This document shows, one piece after another, positions 9,193 to 18,254 of a stretch of DNA of 64,000 nt. Origin of the DNA: Nocardia sp. BMG111209 (GTDB lineage: Bacteria; Actinomycetota; Actinomycetes; Mycobacteriales; Mycobacteriaceae); the NCBI RefSeq assembly GCF_000381925.1, contig NZ_KB907308.1:620001-684000 (forward strand), given 5' to 3'. The position numbers and the translations under genes are program-made. The notes under the pieces were generated by a model. It did not search any database. It was not told the DNA's origin and worked only from the letters and a program-made list of their open reading frames with translations. Each line of letters begins with the position of its first letter. Position 1 is the stretch's first letter.

Positions 9193-10602
9193 TCAGAACA
9201 GGTGCGTCAGGCTGTGCCGGGGGGTGACCGGCTGGTCGTGGCCGTGGTCGCCGGGCTCGTACAGAATGACGAGAACGGCGGTGCACACCACCGCCAGGAG
9301 GACGGCCAGGCCCACCAGGATCCACCCCAGGGAGCCCGAGGACCGCGACGGGACGGGTTGCGGCACTGCCTGATTCGGCGGATAACCGATCGGCGGGTAG
9401 TGGCCCGGCGGGGGCGGGAACGCCGCCGCGGGGACGGCATCGGCCGCGCGGCCCAGCGGCGGCGCGGAACCGGCAGGGAGGGGTACAGCGCCCGGCTGGG
9501 GCACAACACCCGAGTGCGGCACGACACCCGACTGGGGCACGCCGCCCGGCTGCGGTACGACGCCCGGCTGGGGTACGGCACCCGACTGCGGCGGAGCCGA
9601 GGAGTACGACCGGCGTACCGTGAGGTCCTCCGAGCCGCTCGAATCGTCGTGGGGCGCCGCGGTTTCGGGCTCCTCCGGGACGGGCGGCGGGAGCGGTAGC
9701 GGGACCGGCGGCGGGATCGGTGGGCCGAATTGCAGCGAGCTCACCGCGATCGGCTGCGCGATCGGTGCGGGTGCGGTGAGGGCGTGCCGGGCGGCGGCCG
9801 CGAACTCCGCACAACTGCCGAAGCGGTCGCCCGGTCGCTTCGCCAGGCCGCGGGCGAGTACCGGATCCATCGCCGGGGACAGGCCCGCCCGGCGCATACT
9901 GGCCGGCGGCACCGCCAGCTGCAGATGCCCGTGGATCACCTCGGAGGGATCGGGCGAATCGAACGGGCCGGTCGCGGTCAGCAGCCAGTAGAGCGCGCAC
10001 GCGAGGGCATATTGATCGGAGCGGTTGTCCAGGGGCTGCCCGGTCATCTGTTCCGGTGACGCGTAGGCCAGCGTCGCGGTGAACATGCCCGCCTGGGTCA
10101 GATGGGTGGAATCCTCACGCAGCCGGGCGATTCCGAAATCGGTGAGGAAGACCCGCTCCCCCTTACCGGCGCCGGAGCGCGCCAGCATGATGTTGGCGGG
10201 CTTCACATCCCGGTGCAGCACCCCGCGGCCGTGCGCGTAATCCAGTGCGGCCGCGACACCTTCGATGATCTGCACCGCCCGCTCGAGCGGCAGCGTGTGC
10301 GGATGCACGCTGGCCGCGTCGACGCCGTCGACGTACTGCATGCACATCCACAGCTGATCGGCCTCGGCGCCGCGATCGTAGACGGCGACGATGTTCGGGT
10401 GGTCCAACTGCGCGGCGAGATCCGCCTCGCGCTCGAACCGCGCGCGAATCTCCGCGTCCGCGAACAACTCCGGATTGAGCAGCTTCAACGCCGTGAGCCG
10501 GGGCAGGCGTGGATGCCGGGCCAGATACACCGAGCCCATACCGCCCTGTCCCAGCAACCGCTCGATGGTGAATCCCGCGAAGACGTCACCGCTGTCCAAC
10601 AA
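9193..10602 (-). CDS. Transmembrane Ser/Thr protein kinase
   Basis: A complete Hanks kinase of about 469 residues. Visible elements are the Gly loop GQGGMGSVYLA, the VAIK-type lysine (TALKLL), catalytic loop HRDVKPANIM, DFG (LTDFGIARL), APE-equivalent ASPEQ, and subdomain IX NRSDQYALACALYWLLT. A Pro/Gly/Val repeat linker follows, then one membrane helix (WILVGLAVLLAVVCTAVLVILY) and only about 20 external residues rich in histidine (DHGHDQ, RHSLTHLF). TTG at 10602 was chosen because GGAAGGGGG lies 8 bases upstream and the protein then begins LLDSGDVFAGF; an alternative TTG is at 10632. The short tail makes it unlikely to bind a large extracellular ligand, unlike the kinase at the window start. 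Confidence 0.9.
   Translation of the reverse strand: MLDSGDVFAGFTIERLLGQGGMGSVYLARHPRLPRLTALKLLNPELFADAEIRARFEREADLAAQLDHPNIVAVYDRGAEADQLWMCMQYVDGVDAASVHPHTLPLERAVQIIEGVAAALDYAHGRGVLHRDVKPANIMLARSGAGKGERVFLTDFGIARLREDSTHLTQAGMFTATLAYASPEQMTGQPLDNRSDQYALACALYWLLTATGPFDSPDPSEVIHGHLQLAVPPASMRRAGLSPAMDPVLARGLAKRPGDRFGSCAEFAAAARHALTAPAPIAQPIAVSSLQFGPPIPPPVPLPLPPPVPEEPETAAPHDDSSGSEDLTVRRSYSSAPPQSGAVPQPGVVPQPGGVPQSGVVPHSGVVPQPGAVPLPAGSAPPLGRAADAVPAAAFPPPPGHYPPIGYPPNQAVPQPVPSRSSGSLGWILVGLAVLLAVVCTAVLVILYEPGDHGHDQPVTPRHSLTHLF
9481..9588 (-). repeat. Six tandem 18-bp coding repeats in second kinase
   Basis: Consecutive 18-base units starting at 9481, 9499, 9517, 9535, 9553 and 9571 encode the six-residue pattern [PS]-G-x-V-P-[QHL] in the linker between kinase and membrane helix. 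Units differ at a few bases only. Confidence 0.8.
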
Positions 10603-10674
10603 AGCTACGGTCCCCCTTCCGGCGACGTCCAAGCTCGAAATCCTAGCCGATCCCGCCCCCGGGACCGCAGCCGG

Positions 10675-11625
10675 TCAGGCGAAGCGGAGGATCGACAACA
10701 GTCCGGCGATCAGGCAGTACACCGCGAACGGCAGCAGGGTCCGGGTCTTGAAGAACCGCTCCAGGAACCGGACCGCGAACCACGCGGCGAGGCCCGCCAC
10801 GATCGCACCCACGATCGACTGCCCGATGATGTCGCGGCCCTGCGGGCCCGCGAGCGTGGGCAGCTTCAGCACGCCGGCGGCGAGGATCACCGGAGTGGCG
10901 AGCAGGAAGGCGAACTTGGCCGTGTCCTCGTGATCCAGTCCGCGCAACAGGCCGCCGACCATGGTCAGGCCGGAACGGCTGAAACCGGCCAGCAGCGCGC
11001 CGGATTGGGCCAGGCCGATACCGAGCGCGTCCTTCCAGGTCAGATGCGACAGGCGCTCACCGGATTCGGCGCGGATCTCCTCCTCGACGCTGAGACCGCG
11101 GGCCTGCGCGGCCTCCCGGGCCTCGTCCTCGGCGAATTTGCGGCCGTAGTCGGCGAGGCTGGGCGCGTTGCGGCGGCGCAGGCCCTCACCGAGGATCAGC
11201 ACGAAGCCGTTGAGCATGAGGAACACACCGGCGAAGATGGGCTTGGCGAACATCGTCCGCAGCGGATGTTCCAGCAGCAGACCGAGTATGCCGACCGGGA
11301 TGGTGGCGAGGATGATCAGCCACGCCAGCCGCTCGGTGGAGGTCTCGATGGAACGGTGCCGCAGCGTGTCGAAGAACGCGAGGATGATGTCGCGCCAGTC
11401 GCGCCAGTAATAGATGAGCAGCGCGATCGCCGTGGCGACGTGCAGGGCCACCACGAACGCGAGATACGGTGTGCCCTTGTCGGAATCGCCCTCGGTGACC
11501 AGCTCCTGCCAGGAGCCACCGATCCAGGCGGGCACCAGAACCGAGTGCCCGAGGCTGGAAATGGGGAACAATTCGGTGACGCCTTGCAGGGCGCCGATCA
11601 CGATGGCTTGGATGTAGGTGAGCAT
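10675..11625 (-). CDS. uppP: Undecaprenyl-diphosphatase (UppP/BacA)
   Basis: Dephosphorylates undecaprenyl diphosphate to recycle the peptidoglycan carrier lipid; high dosage gives bacitracin resistance. The 316-residue membrane protein has the two family signatures: ELFPISSLGH near the N-terminus and GFSRSGLT in the C-terminal half, with about eight helices. An internal insertion of about 40 charged residues (ADYGRKFAEDEAREAAQ) is typical of actinobacterial members. The start was set at the ATG giving MLTYIQAIVIGALQG, the conserved N-terminus. It is divergent from the marR gene with only 31 bases between start codons. Confidence 0.95.
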   Translation of the reverse strand: MLTYIQAIVIGALQGVTELFPISSLGHSVLVPAWIGGSWQELVTEGDSDKGTPYLAFVVALHVATAIALLIYYWRDWRDIILAFFDTLRHRSIETSTERLAWLIILATIPVGILGLLLEHPLRTMFAKPIFAGVFLMLNGFVLILGEGLRRRNAPSLADYGRKFAEDEAREAAQARGLSVEEEIRAESGERLSHLTWKDALGIGLAQSGALLAGFSRSGLTMVGGLLRGLDHEDTAKFAFLLATPVILAAGVLKLPTLAGPQGRDIIGQSIVGAIVAGLAAWFAVRFLERFFKTRTLLPFAVYCLIAGLLSILRFA

Positions 11626-11656
11626 CGGTGACGAGTCTAAACGGGAGAAGGGTGGC

Positions 11657-12148
11657 ATGAACAAACCCACCGACCGGGTCGAGTTCGAATGCATGCTGCT
11701 CGGCCGTTACGCCCTCAACCAGCGGTATCGCCGGGACGGCACACCGATTCTGGACCGCAGCGCCTACCTGTTGCTGAGCCGGCTGGAGCTGGAGGGGCCG
11801 ATGTCCATCGGTCAGCTCAGCGACGCGTTCCATCTGGATGCCTCGACGCTCAACCGGCAGACCGCGGCGCTGCTGCGGGGTGGTCTGGTCGAGCGGATCG
11901 CCGATCCCGACGGCGGGGTGGCCCGCAAGTTCCGGATCAGCACCGCCGGGGAGAAACGGCTCGAGACCGAGCGCAGCACCAATATCGGCGCCCTCACCGA
12001 TCTGATGGACGACTGGGCGCCGGAGGATGTGACCGCCTTCGCGGACTATCTGCAGCGGCTCAACAGCCGGATCGAGGACCGCGCCGGACAACCCTGGCCA
12101 CGGCCCGGAGTGCCGGCTCAGCCGGGGGTCACCAGCCCGGATTCGTAG
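11657..12148 (+). CDS. MarR-family transcriptional regulator
   Basis: A 163-residue winged-helix protein: LSRLELEGPMSIGQLSDAFHLDASTLNRQTAALLRGGLVERIADPDGG contains the recognition helix and wing, followed by the dimerisation helix typical of MarR proteins. The ATG at 11657 has GAGAAGGG upstream. The 3' end overlaps the convergent response-regulator gene by 31 bases. No target is evident; divergent uppP is the nearest candidate. Confidence 0.85.
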   Translation: MNKPTDRVEFECMLLGRYALNQRYRRDGTPILDRSAYLLLSRLELEGPMSIGQLSDAFHLDASTLNRQTAALLRGGLVERIADPDGGVARKFRISTAGEKRLETERSTNIGALTDLMDDWAPEDVTAFADYLQRLNSRIEDRAGQPWPRPGVPAQPGVTSPDS

Positions 12149-12777
12149 GCCAGCACCACCGCCTGGGCCCGGTCGCGCAGGTTCAGCTTCGAGAAGACCT
12201 TGGAGACATGGGTTTTCACCGTCTGCTCGGCCACGAACAGGGCGGTGGCGATCTCGGCGTTGGACATCCCGGTGGCGACCAGTTCCAGGACCTCGCGTTC
12301 GCGGGGGGTCAGGGTGTCCAGGGCGGGTGCGCTGACGGGCCGGGCCCGGCGGCGGGTCACGTCGTCGATGAGCCGCCTGGTGACGGTCGGCGCCAGCAGC
12401 GCCTGGCCGTCGGCCACCACCCGGACGGCGCGGACCAGTTCCTCGGCCGGAGCGTCCTTCAGCAGGAATCCGCTGGCTCCGGCGCGCAGGGCCTCGTACA
12501 CGTAGTCGTCGATGTCGAAGGTGGTGAGCATCAGCACCCGCACGGGCGGGTCGAAACCGGCGGCGAGGATGGTGCGGGCGGCCTCCAGGCCGTTCATCTC
12601 GGGCATGCGGACGTCCATGAGCACCACATCGGGGCGCAGCCGCCGGGCCTCGGCGACGGCGACCACTCCGTTGGGTGCGTCGCCGACGACGCTGATATCG
12701 GATTGCGCGGCGAGCAGCGCACCGAAGCCCTGCCGCACCATCGCCTGATCGTCGGCTATCAACACGGTGATCGGCAC
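12118..12777 (-). CDS. NarL/FixJ-family response regulator
   Basis: The 219-residue protein has a receiver domain (acidic ADD at 8-10, phospho-acceptor Asp55 in VVLMDVRMPE, Thr/Lys in LTTFD and FLLKDAP) and a C-terminal LuxR-type helix-turn-helix (LTPREREVLELVATGMSNAEIATALFVAEQTVKTHVSKVFSKL). It lies 96 bases downstream of its probable kinase on the same strand. The GTG start has GAGG 6 bases upstream. No ABC transporter, the common target of such systems, is adjacent. Confidence 0.92.
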   Translation of the reverse strand: MPITVLIADDQAMVRQGFGALLAAQSDISVVGDAPNGVVAVAEARRLRPDVVLMDVRMPEMNGLEAARTILAAGFDPPVRVLMLTTFDIDDYVYEALRAGASGFLLKDAPAEELVRAVRVVADGQALLAPTVTRRLIDDVTRRRARPVSAPALDTLTPREREVLELVATGMSNAEIATALFVAEQTVKTHVSKVFSKLNLRDRAQAVVLAYESGLVTPG

Positions 12778-12873
12778 GCACTACCTCGCTGGAACCGGGG
12801 ACGCAGGACTCTCAGTGTTGCACGGTGCCGCTGACGACCGGGTCCGCGGCCGGATCGGCCTCTGCGCGGGTGA

Positions 12874-14130
12874 TCACGCGGATATGCCCGCCGGGACGAT
12901 GGAGCCGGTGGCCGGGTGGGTGAAGGCGGCGGACAGGGGGAGCGTCGCCCGCACCTCGAAACCGCCGTCGGGGCGGGGTGCGGCGCGGAAGGTGCCGCCG
13001 AATGCGGCCGCTCGGGCCTGCATACCGGAGATGCCGGTACCCGGGACGCCGGCCGTGGCGGGTACCGAGCCGGGCTCGTTGGCGACGGCCAGCTCCACGA
13101 TGCCCGCGCGTACCGCGAGGCCCACGTGGACGGCCGCACCCGGTGCGTGGCGGGAGGCGTTCGACAGCGATTCCTGTGCGATGCGGTACAGCGCCAGGCC
13201 GACGGTGTCGGGGACGTCCGACAGCGGGCCGTCGACGGTCCATTCGATGGAGACGCCGGCTCGCCGGGCACCGGCGAGGAGATCGAGCAGGTCCACGGCG
13301 GTGGGCTGGGGGGCGTGGTCGGCGAGTTGGCCGTCACTGCGCAGCAGGCCGAGCATGCCGCGGATCTCGTTCAGGGCGGAGCGGGCGGAGGCGCCGATCG
13401 ATTCGAATTCGGCCACGGCCGCCGGCGGGAGTTCGCCGACGCGGTAGGGGGCGGTCTGGGCTTGTACGACCACCATCGACATGTGGTGGGCGACCACGTC
13501 GTGCAGGTCGCGGGCGATGCGGGCCTTCTCCTCCAGGATCGCCCGGCGCGCCCGTTCCAGCTCGTTCTCCTCCTCGCGCGCCACCAACGCCCGGCGCGAC
13601 AGCACCAGCCAGCGGACCAGCAGGCCGAACGCGACCAGGCCGGTCATGGCGAGTGGCCAGGCCAGGCCGGCGGAGCCCAGGCCGTCCTGGCGGGCCATGG
13701 TGGTGCCGAACAGCACCGCCGAGGCGGCCCAGCCGAGCAGCACCAGCCGGATGTCCGCGCGCACCGCGGTGCAGAACAGCAGGGCGAACAGGGCCAGGAT
13801 GTGCACGACCTGGAACGGCAGATGTTCACCGGGCTGGTTCGGGATGATCAGCGCGATGCCGGCCGCCGACGCGGCCGAGATGGCCCAGCCCAGGCCCGGG
13901 TTGACCCGGATCAGCGCGAACGGGAAGGCCGCGAGCCCGGCGATGAACGGCTGGGCCGCCGCGGGTACCTGATGGGTGAGGTGCAGGGTCGGCCAGGCGA
14001 CCGCGAAGAAGATGCCGGCGACCAGTGCGGTCGCCCCGTCGAGCAACCATCTGCGCCGGTTGTGGTCGCGGATGGTGGCGACCGCTTGCCGCCCGAGGTA
14101 TGCCCTCCGGGTCCTGTCACGACTAGCCAT
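12874..14130 (-). CDS. Sensor histidine kinase, HisKA_3 type
   Basis: The 418-residue protein has about five membrane segments in residues 30-175, a short coiled-coil linker (REEENELERARRAILEEKARIA), the HisKA_3 phospho-acceptor His210 in ARDLHDVVAHHMS, and an ATPase domain with an N-box (ESLSNASRHA) and GTGISGM. This architecture pairs with NarL-type regulators, and its partner is the next gene downstream. The membrane-embedded sensor with almost no external loop suggests sensing within the envelope. It is divergent from the phospholipase A2-like gene across 167 bases. Confidence 0.9.
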   Translation of the reverse strand: MASRDRTRRAYLGRQAVATIRDHNRRRWLLDGATALVAGIFFAVAWPTLHLTHQVPAAAQPFIAGLAAFPFALIRVNPGLGWAISAASAAGIALIIPNQPGEHLPFQVVHILALFALLFCTAVRADIRLVLLGWAASAVLFGTTMARQDGLGSAGLAWPLAMTGLVAFGLLVRWLVLSRRALVAREEENELERARRAILEEKARIARDLHDVVAHHMSMVVVQAQTAPYRVGELPPAAVAEFESIGASARSALNEIRGMLGLLRSDGQLADHAPQPTAVDLLDLLAGARRAGVSIEWTVDGPLSDVPDTVGLALYRIAQESLSNASRHAPGAAVHVGLAVRAGIVELAVANEPGSVPATAGVPGTGISGMQARAAAFGGTFRAAPRPDGGFEVRATLPLSAAFTHPATGSIVPAGISA

Positions 14131-14166
14131 GCCTCGACACTACGAATCGAGCGCGGGTTGCGTCTT

Positions 14167-14204
14167 CATACCCGCGGGCGACATCACACCCCTACTCCGG
14201 TATG
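14167..14204. promoter_or_regulatory. Inverted repeat in histidine kinase/phospholipase divergent region
   Basis: CATACC (14167-14172) and its complement GGTATG (14199-14204) flank 26 bases between two divergent genes. The position fits a site for the adjacent NarL-type regulator, but the arms are short and this is only suggestive. Confidence 0.3.
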
Positions 14205-14297
14205 AGATGGGGGCCTCCGCTGCCTCCCACCGGCGAGCGGGGAATCCGACGCCGGCGGGAGGTGGGATTCGGTCCCCGATTCCTAGCGTCGGCTGGC

Positions 14298-15320
14298 ATG
14301 AGCGACATCACCCGACGGCGCGTCCGCTGCGTACTCGGCTCCGCCGCCGTCCTGACGATGCTGACCACGACCGCCGTCGCGGCGCCGACCCAGGCGGCCG
14401 CGGTGCGATCCGGTGGCGCGGTTGTGCCCGAGAACCAACCGGCTCGGACGGCTGTGCTGAATCTTATGGGCGCACAATCGGATTCGGCGATCCTGCCGGA
14501 CGATTTCGCCGTCGCCGCCGGATATGTGCCGATGATCCGCGACGGGCTGCTGGTCGATCCGACCGGCGGTTGCTCCTCGCCGATTCCGCTGCCCGCCGAT
14601 TTCACCGTGGCCTGCCAGGCCCACGACCTCGGCTACGACCTGTTGCGGTACGCCTACGATCACGGGGAACCGCTCGGGTCGTGGGCTCGTCAGGCCGTCG
14701 ACGCGACCTTCGGACATCATCTGCGCACGGTCTGCACCACGCGGCCCGATACGACGAGCCGCCTCGGTTGCGACCTGATGGCCACCACCGCCGATACGGC
14801 GGTGGACCTGAACTCGCGGCGGCAGAACTACGCGGCGCCGCGGCCCGAGAGCGTGTTCGGGCATCGGCTGTCCGGAAAGTCCTCGGGCACAGACCTTCTC
14901 CGGCTGATGGGGCTGGCGTTCGCCGTGGGCGCGCTGGGCGGTGGGTTGACGCTGGCTGCGCGCCGGGCCGCCCGGCGGTTCGGGGGCCGGGGTGGTTCGG
15001 GGGATCGTCGGCCGAATTCGTTGCGGCCGGGCGTGATTGCGGCCGGTGCACCTCGGAGTGGGGCCGCCGTGGCGAGCAGGTCTCTCGTGGATGTGGCCCG
15101 GCCGCTCCCCCACCGCCTTCACGAGCCCTCCCCAGCCGCGGTCCGACCCGACAGCTATCGACCGGATGCGGGCACGCTGTTCATCTATCGGTCGGAGACA
15201 ACCGGGCCGGATGCACCGTGGCGGGGCGCGAACACATCGGTCGTGTTCCGGCCTGTCGCAACCGTTCCCGGTTCGCCCGTGTTCGGCCCTGCTGTGGCCG
15301 GGCACGATCTGGCTCGGTGA
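14298..15320 (+). CDS. Secreted/membrane-anchored prokaryotic phospholipase A2-like protein
   Basis: The 340-residue protein begins with a signal peptide (basic TRRRVRC, hydrophobic core, AAPTQAAA cleavage region). The central region has the PLA2 His-Asp signature, C-x-x-H-D-x-x-Y (ACQAHDLGYDLLRY), used by bacterial and fungal phospholipases A2 to cleave sn-2 acyl chains, with further cysteines (GGCSSP, RTVCTT, LGCDLM) that could form disulfides. A later hydrophobic segment (LMGLAFAVGALGGGLTLAA) followed by arginines would anchor the enzyme domain outside; the remaining 110 residues are low-complexity. The ATG at 14298 was chosen for the signal peptide. It is followed after 7 bases by a membrane hydrolase gene, forming a two-gene operon. 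Confidence 0.7.
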   Translation: MSDITRRRVRCVLGSAAVLTMLTTTAVAAPTQAAAVRSGGAVVPENQPARTAVLNLMGAQSDSAILPDDFAVAAGYVPMIRDGLLVDPTGGCSSPIPLPADFTVACQAHDLGYDLLRYAYDHGEPLGSWARQAVDATFGHHLRTVCTTRPDTTSRLGCDLMATTADTAVDLNSRRQNYAAPRPESVFGHRLSGKSSGTDLLRLMGLAFAVGALGGGLTLAARRAARRFGGRGGSGDRRPNSLRPGVIAAGAPRSGAAVASRSLVDVARPLPHRLHEPSPAAVRPDSYRPDAGTLFIYRSETTGPDAPWRGANTSVVFRPVATVPGSPVFGPAVAGHDLAR

Positions 15321-15327
15321 GGTAAAG

Positions 15328-16710
15328 ATGTTCTGGTACAGAGGTTTCGGGGTGGCTCGGCGGGTTCGGGGGCGGGTTCCTCGGGTGCGGGTTCCGCGGG
15401 CCGGGGTGTCCGTTGCGGTGGCGGTCGGTGTCGTCGTGTCGTTGGCGCCGGGGTTGTTGCCTCGGACGGCGACGGCGCAGGGGCTGCTGACCGGGGTGCT
15501 GGTGGCGGTGATGTTCGCGGTGGTGGGTGGTGTGCGGAAGGTGTCGGCGTGGGGCCGGTTCGCAGGGGGTGGCGGGGATTCTCGGCGGGGGGTGGTTGCC
15601 GGGCTCGGTGTGGTCGCGATCGGTGTGTCCGTGGGGCACGCTCAGCATTGGCAGAATTCGCTGCGGGCGGCGATGGGGATGCCCGATGTCGGGTTGTGGT
15701 ACTGGCCCGGGTGTGCGGTGGGGGCCGTGGTGGTCGCGGGGTTGCTGGTCGGGACCGCTCGGGGGATCGGGTGGGTGTGGCGGCGGCTGGGGGCGGCTCG
15801 GGGGATCGGGCTGGCGGTGGTGGGAGTGGTGGCCGCGCAGTTCGTGCTCGTGCCCACGGTGACGCAGTGGCGGCATTCGGCTTACGCTGCGGCCAATGCG
15901 GCGATGGATCCCGGTGTGGTGCAGCCGGTTTCGTCCGCGCGGTCGGGTAGTTCGGTGTCGGCGGTCAGTTGGCCGTCGCTGGGGGCCGAGGGGCGGAAGT
16001 TCGTGGCGGGGGCGCCGAATCGCTCGGTGCGGGTGTACGTCGGTCTCGAATCGGCGCCGGATCCGAATGCGCGGGTGGAGCTCGCGATTCGGGAACTCGA
16101 GCGATCCGGTGGGCTGGACCGCGACAATCTGGTCGTGGTGGTGCCCACCGGGTCCGGGTGGATCGATGCGCGGGCGGCGGCCGGACTGGACGAGCGGTTC
16201 GGGGGTGATGTCGCGCTGGTCGGGTTGCAGTATTCGGAGGCGCCGAGCTGGGCCACGTTCCTGTTCGGGCGGCGGGCCGCCGAGGCGTCGGCTCGGGCAC
16301 TGTTCGCGGCGGTGGAGCGACGGTTGGCCGGGGTTCGTGATCGTCCGAAGGTGTATCTCTACGGGCAGAGTCTGGGGGCCGCGGCGGGTAGCGATGTGTT
16401 CTCCGGCGAGGACGATCAGGCGCGGCGGGTCTGTGCTGCGGTGTGGGCGGGGCCGCCGGCGAATCGGGTGCATCGGGCGCATGCGACGGTGCTCGCGAAC
16501 TCCTCGGATCCGGTGGTTCGCTGGTCGCCCGGGTTGCTGTGGCACGCACCGGATCTCGGTGGGACTCGGCGCGACGCGCCGCTGCCGCGATGGCTTCCGG
16601 TGATCGGCTTCGTGCAGACGTCGGTCGATCTGCTCGGTGCGCTCGGGGTGCCGCCGGGGCACGGGCACCGGTACGGCACCGATCAAGGTACTGCGATGGG
16701 GTATTGCTGA
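15328..16710 (+). CDS. Membrane alpha/beta-hydrolase (Abhydrolase_9 type)
   Basis: The 460-residue protein has four N-terminal membrane segments (to about residue 190) and a C-terminal domain with a GxSxG nucleophile elbow, YGQSLGAAAGSDVF, preceded by WATFLFGRRAAEASARALF. This matches the actinobacterial family with a membrane N-terminal domain and an alpha/beta-hydrolase domain (Pfam Abhydrolase_9 and its N-terminal partner, named from memory). Substrates of the family are not established; a lipid or cell-envelope ester is plausible next to a phospholipase A2-like gene. The ATG at 15328 has GTGAGG just upstream, which contains the stop codon of the preceding gene. Confidence 0.8.
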   Translation: MFWYRGFGVARRVRGRVPRVRVPRAGVSVAVAVGVVVSLAPGLLPRTATAQGLLTGVLVAVMFAVVGGVRKVSAWGRFAGGGGDSRRGVVAGLGVVAIGVSVGHAQHWQNSLRAAMGMPDVGLWYWPGCAVGAVVVAGLLVGTARGIGWVWRRLGAARGIGLAVVGVVAAQFVLVPTVTQWRHSAYAAANAAMDPGVVQPVSSARSGSSVSAVSWPSLGAEGRKFVAGAPNRSVRVYVGLESAPDPNARVELAIRELERSGGLDRDNLVVVVPTGSGWIDARAAAGLDERFGGDVALVGLQYSEAPSWATFLFGRRAAEASARALFAAVERRLAGVRDRPKVYLYGQSLGAAAGSDVFSGEDDQARRVCAAVWAGPPANRVHRAHATVLANSSDPVVRWSPGLLWHAPDLGGTRRDAPLPRWLPVIGFVQTSVDLLGALGVPPGHGHRYGTDQGTAMGYC

Positions 16711-16735
16711 GGGAGCGGTGAGTCCGTCCAGGGCA

Positions 16736-16779
16736 CAACGGTTTCGGCGGGTGCCGCGCGGCACCCGCCGAAACCGTTG
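16736..16779. terminator. Bidirectional terminator hairpin, perfect 20-bp stem
   Basis: The arm at 16736-16755 (CAACGGTTTC then GGCGGGTGCC) is exactly complementary to 16760-16779, with a 4-base GCGC loop. It lies between the convergent membrane hydrolase and gatA. No U-tract on either side, as common for actinobacterial hairpin terminators. Confidence 0.85.
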
Positions 16780-16784
16780 CCGGA

Positions 16785-18254
16785 TCAGGCGATCGGGCCG
16801 CGGGCCGCCTCGTAGGAGGCGGCCACCCGGTACAGGCGGTCGTCGGCGAGGGCGGGGGCCATGATCTGGAGGCCGACCGGCATGCCGTCGTCCTTGCTGA
16901 GGCCGGACGGGACCGACATCGCGCAGTGACCGGCCAGGTTGGTCGGCAGGGTGCACAGGTCGGACAGGTACATGGCCAGCGGATCGTCGACCTTCTCGCC
17001 CAGCTTCCAGGGGGTGAACGGGCTGGTCGGTGAGACCAGGACGTCGACCTGTTCGTAGGCGCGGTCGAAGTCCTGGGCGATGAGGGTGCGGACCTTCAGC
17101 GCCTGACCGTAGAACGCGTCGTAGTAACCGGCGGACAGCGCGTAGGTGCCGATCATGATGCGGCGCTTGACCTCCGGACCGAAGCCCGCCTCGCGGGTCG
17201 CGGCCATCACCTGTTCGGCGCTGTGCCGACCGTCGTCGGCGACGCGCAGGCCGTAGCGCATCGCGTCGAACCGGGCCAGGTTGGAGGACACCTCGCTGGG
17301 CAGGATCAGGTAGTAGGCGGGCAGGGCGTGCTCGAAGTGCGGGCAGGACACCTCGACCACGTCGGCGCCCAGATCCTTCAGCGTCGCGACCGCGGTGTCG
17401 AAGGAGGAGATGACGCCGGGCTGGTAGCTGTCGGAGTGCAGTTCCTTCACGACGCCGACCTTGATGCCGCGCAGATCGGAGCGGGCGCCCTCGCGGGCCG
17501 CGGCCACCACCTCGGGGACCGGGACGTTGCGGGAGGTGGAGTCCTTGCGGTCGTAGCCGGCGATCACCTGGTGCAGCAGCGCGGTGTCGAGCACGGTGCG
17601 GCCGCAGGGGCCGCCCTGGTCCAGCGAGGAGGCGCAGGCCACCAGGCCGTAGCGGGAGACCGTGCCGTAGGTGGGCTTGGTGCCGACGGTGGCCGTGACC
17701 GCGGCGGGCTGCCGGATGGAACCACCGGTGTCGGTGCCGATCGCCAGCGGCGCCTGGTACGAGGCCAGGGCGGCGGCCGAACCACCACCGGAGCCGCCGG
17801 GGATGCGGCTGGTGTCCCACGGGTTGCGGGTGGGGCCGAAGGCCGAGTTCTCCGTCGACGAGCCCATCGCGAACTCGTCCAGATTGGTCTTGCCCAGGAT
17901 CGGGATGCCCGCCGCGCGCAGTTTGGCGGTGACCGTCGCGTCGTAGGGCGGGACCCAGCCCTCCAGGATCTTGGAGGCGCAGGTGGTGGGCATGTCGGTG
18001 GTGGTGAAGATGTCCTTCAGCGCCAGCGGCACCCCGGCCAGCGGCGAGGCCACGGTACCGGCGGCGACCGCGCGGTCGACCTCGGCCGCCGCGGCGAGCG
18101 CCCGATCGCCGGCCACGTGCAGGAACGCGTTCAGCTCACCGTCGACCTCGGCGATGCGGTCCAGATGCGCCTGGGTGACCTCGACCGAGGACACCTCGCG
18201 CGTATGGATCTTCTCCGCGAGTTCGGCGGCGGTGAGCGTGGTCAGCTCGGTCAT
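16785..18254 (-). CDS. gatA: Asp-tRNA(Asn)/Glu-tRNA(Gln) amidotransferase subunit A
   Basis: Amidase subunit of GatCAB, which releases ammonia from glutamine to convert misacylated Glu-tRNA(Gln) or Asp-tRNA(Asn). The 489-residue length is normal. The amidase-signature triad is visible: Lys80 (PLALKDIF), cis-Ser155 ([11 protein letters not shown]) and nucleophile Ser179 ([13 protein letters not shown]). The start at 18254 overlaps the gatC stop by ATGA. gatB is not adjacent and is presumably outside the window. Ends at a strong hairpin shared with the convergent gene. Confidence 0.97.
   Translation of the reverse strand: MTELTTLTAAELAEKIHTREVSSVEVTQAHLDRIAEVDGELNAFLHVAGDRALAAAAEVDRAVAAGTVASPLAGVPLALKDIFTTTDMPTTCASKILEGWVPPYDATVTAKLRAAGIPILGKTNLDEFAMGSSTENSAFGPTRNPWDTSRIPGGSGGGSAAALASYQAPLAIGTDTGGSIRQPAAVTATVGTKPTYGTVSRYGLVACASSLDQGGPCGRTVLDTALLHQVIAGYDRKDSTSRNVPVPEVVAAAREGARSDLRGIKVGVVKELHSDSYQPGVISSFDTAVATLKDLGADVVEVSCPHFEHALPAYYLILPSEVSSNLARFDAMRYGLRVADDGRHSAEQVMAATREAGFGPEVKRRIMIGTYALSAGYYDAFYGQALKVRTLIAQDFDRAYEQVDVLVSPTSPFTPWKLGEKVDDPLAMYLSDLCTLPTNLAGHCAMSVPSGLSKDDGMPVGLQIMAPALADDRLYRVAASYEAARGPIA

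Noticed and set aside
9481..9588. Possible CRISPR-like array
   Set aside because: Units are 18 bp, contiguous without spacers and in frame within a kinase gene; the same holds for the 81-bp units at 1361 and the ligA repeats.
12778..12873. Small gene between histidine kinase and response regulator
   Set aside because: Only 96 bases with no start codon supported by a ribosome binding site.
15181..17820. 879-codon minus-strand frame spanning the membrane hydrolase and part of gatA
   Set aside because: Crosses a perfect terminator and overlaps two well-supported genes in other frames; composition is that of a shadow frame.
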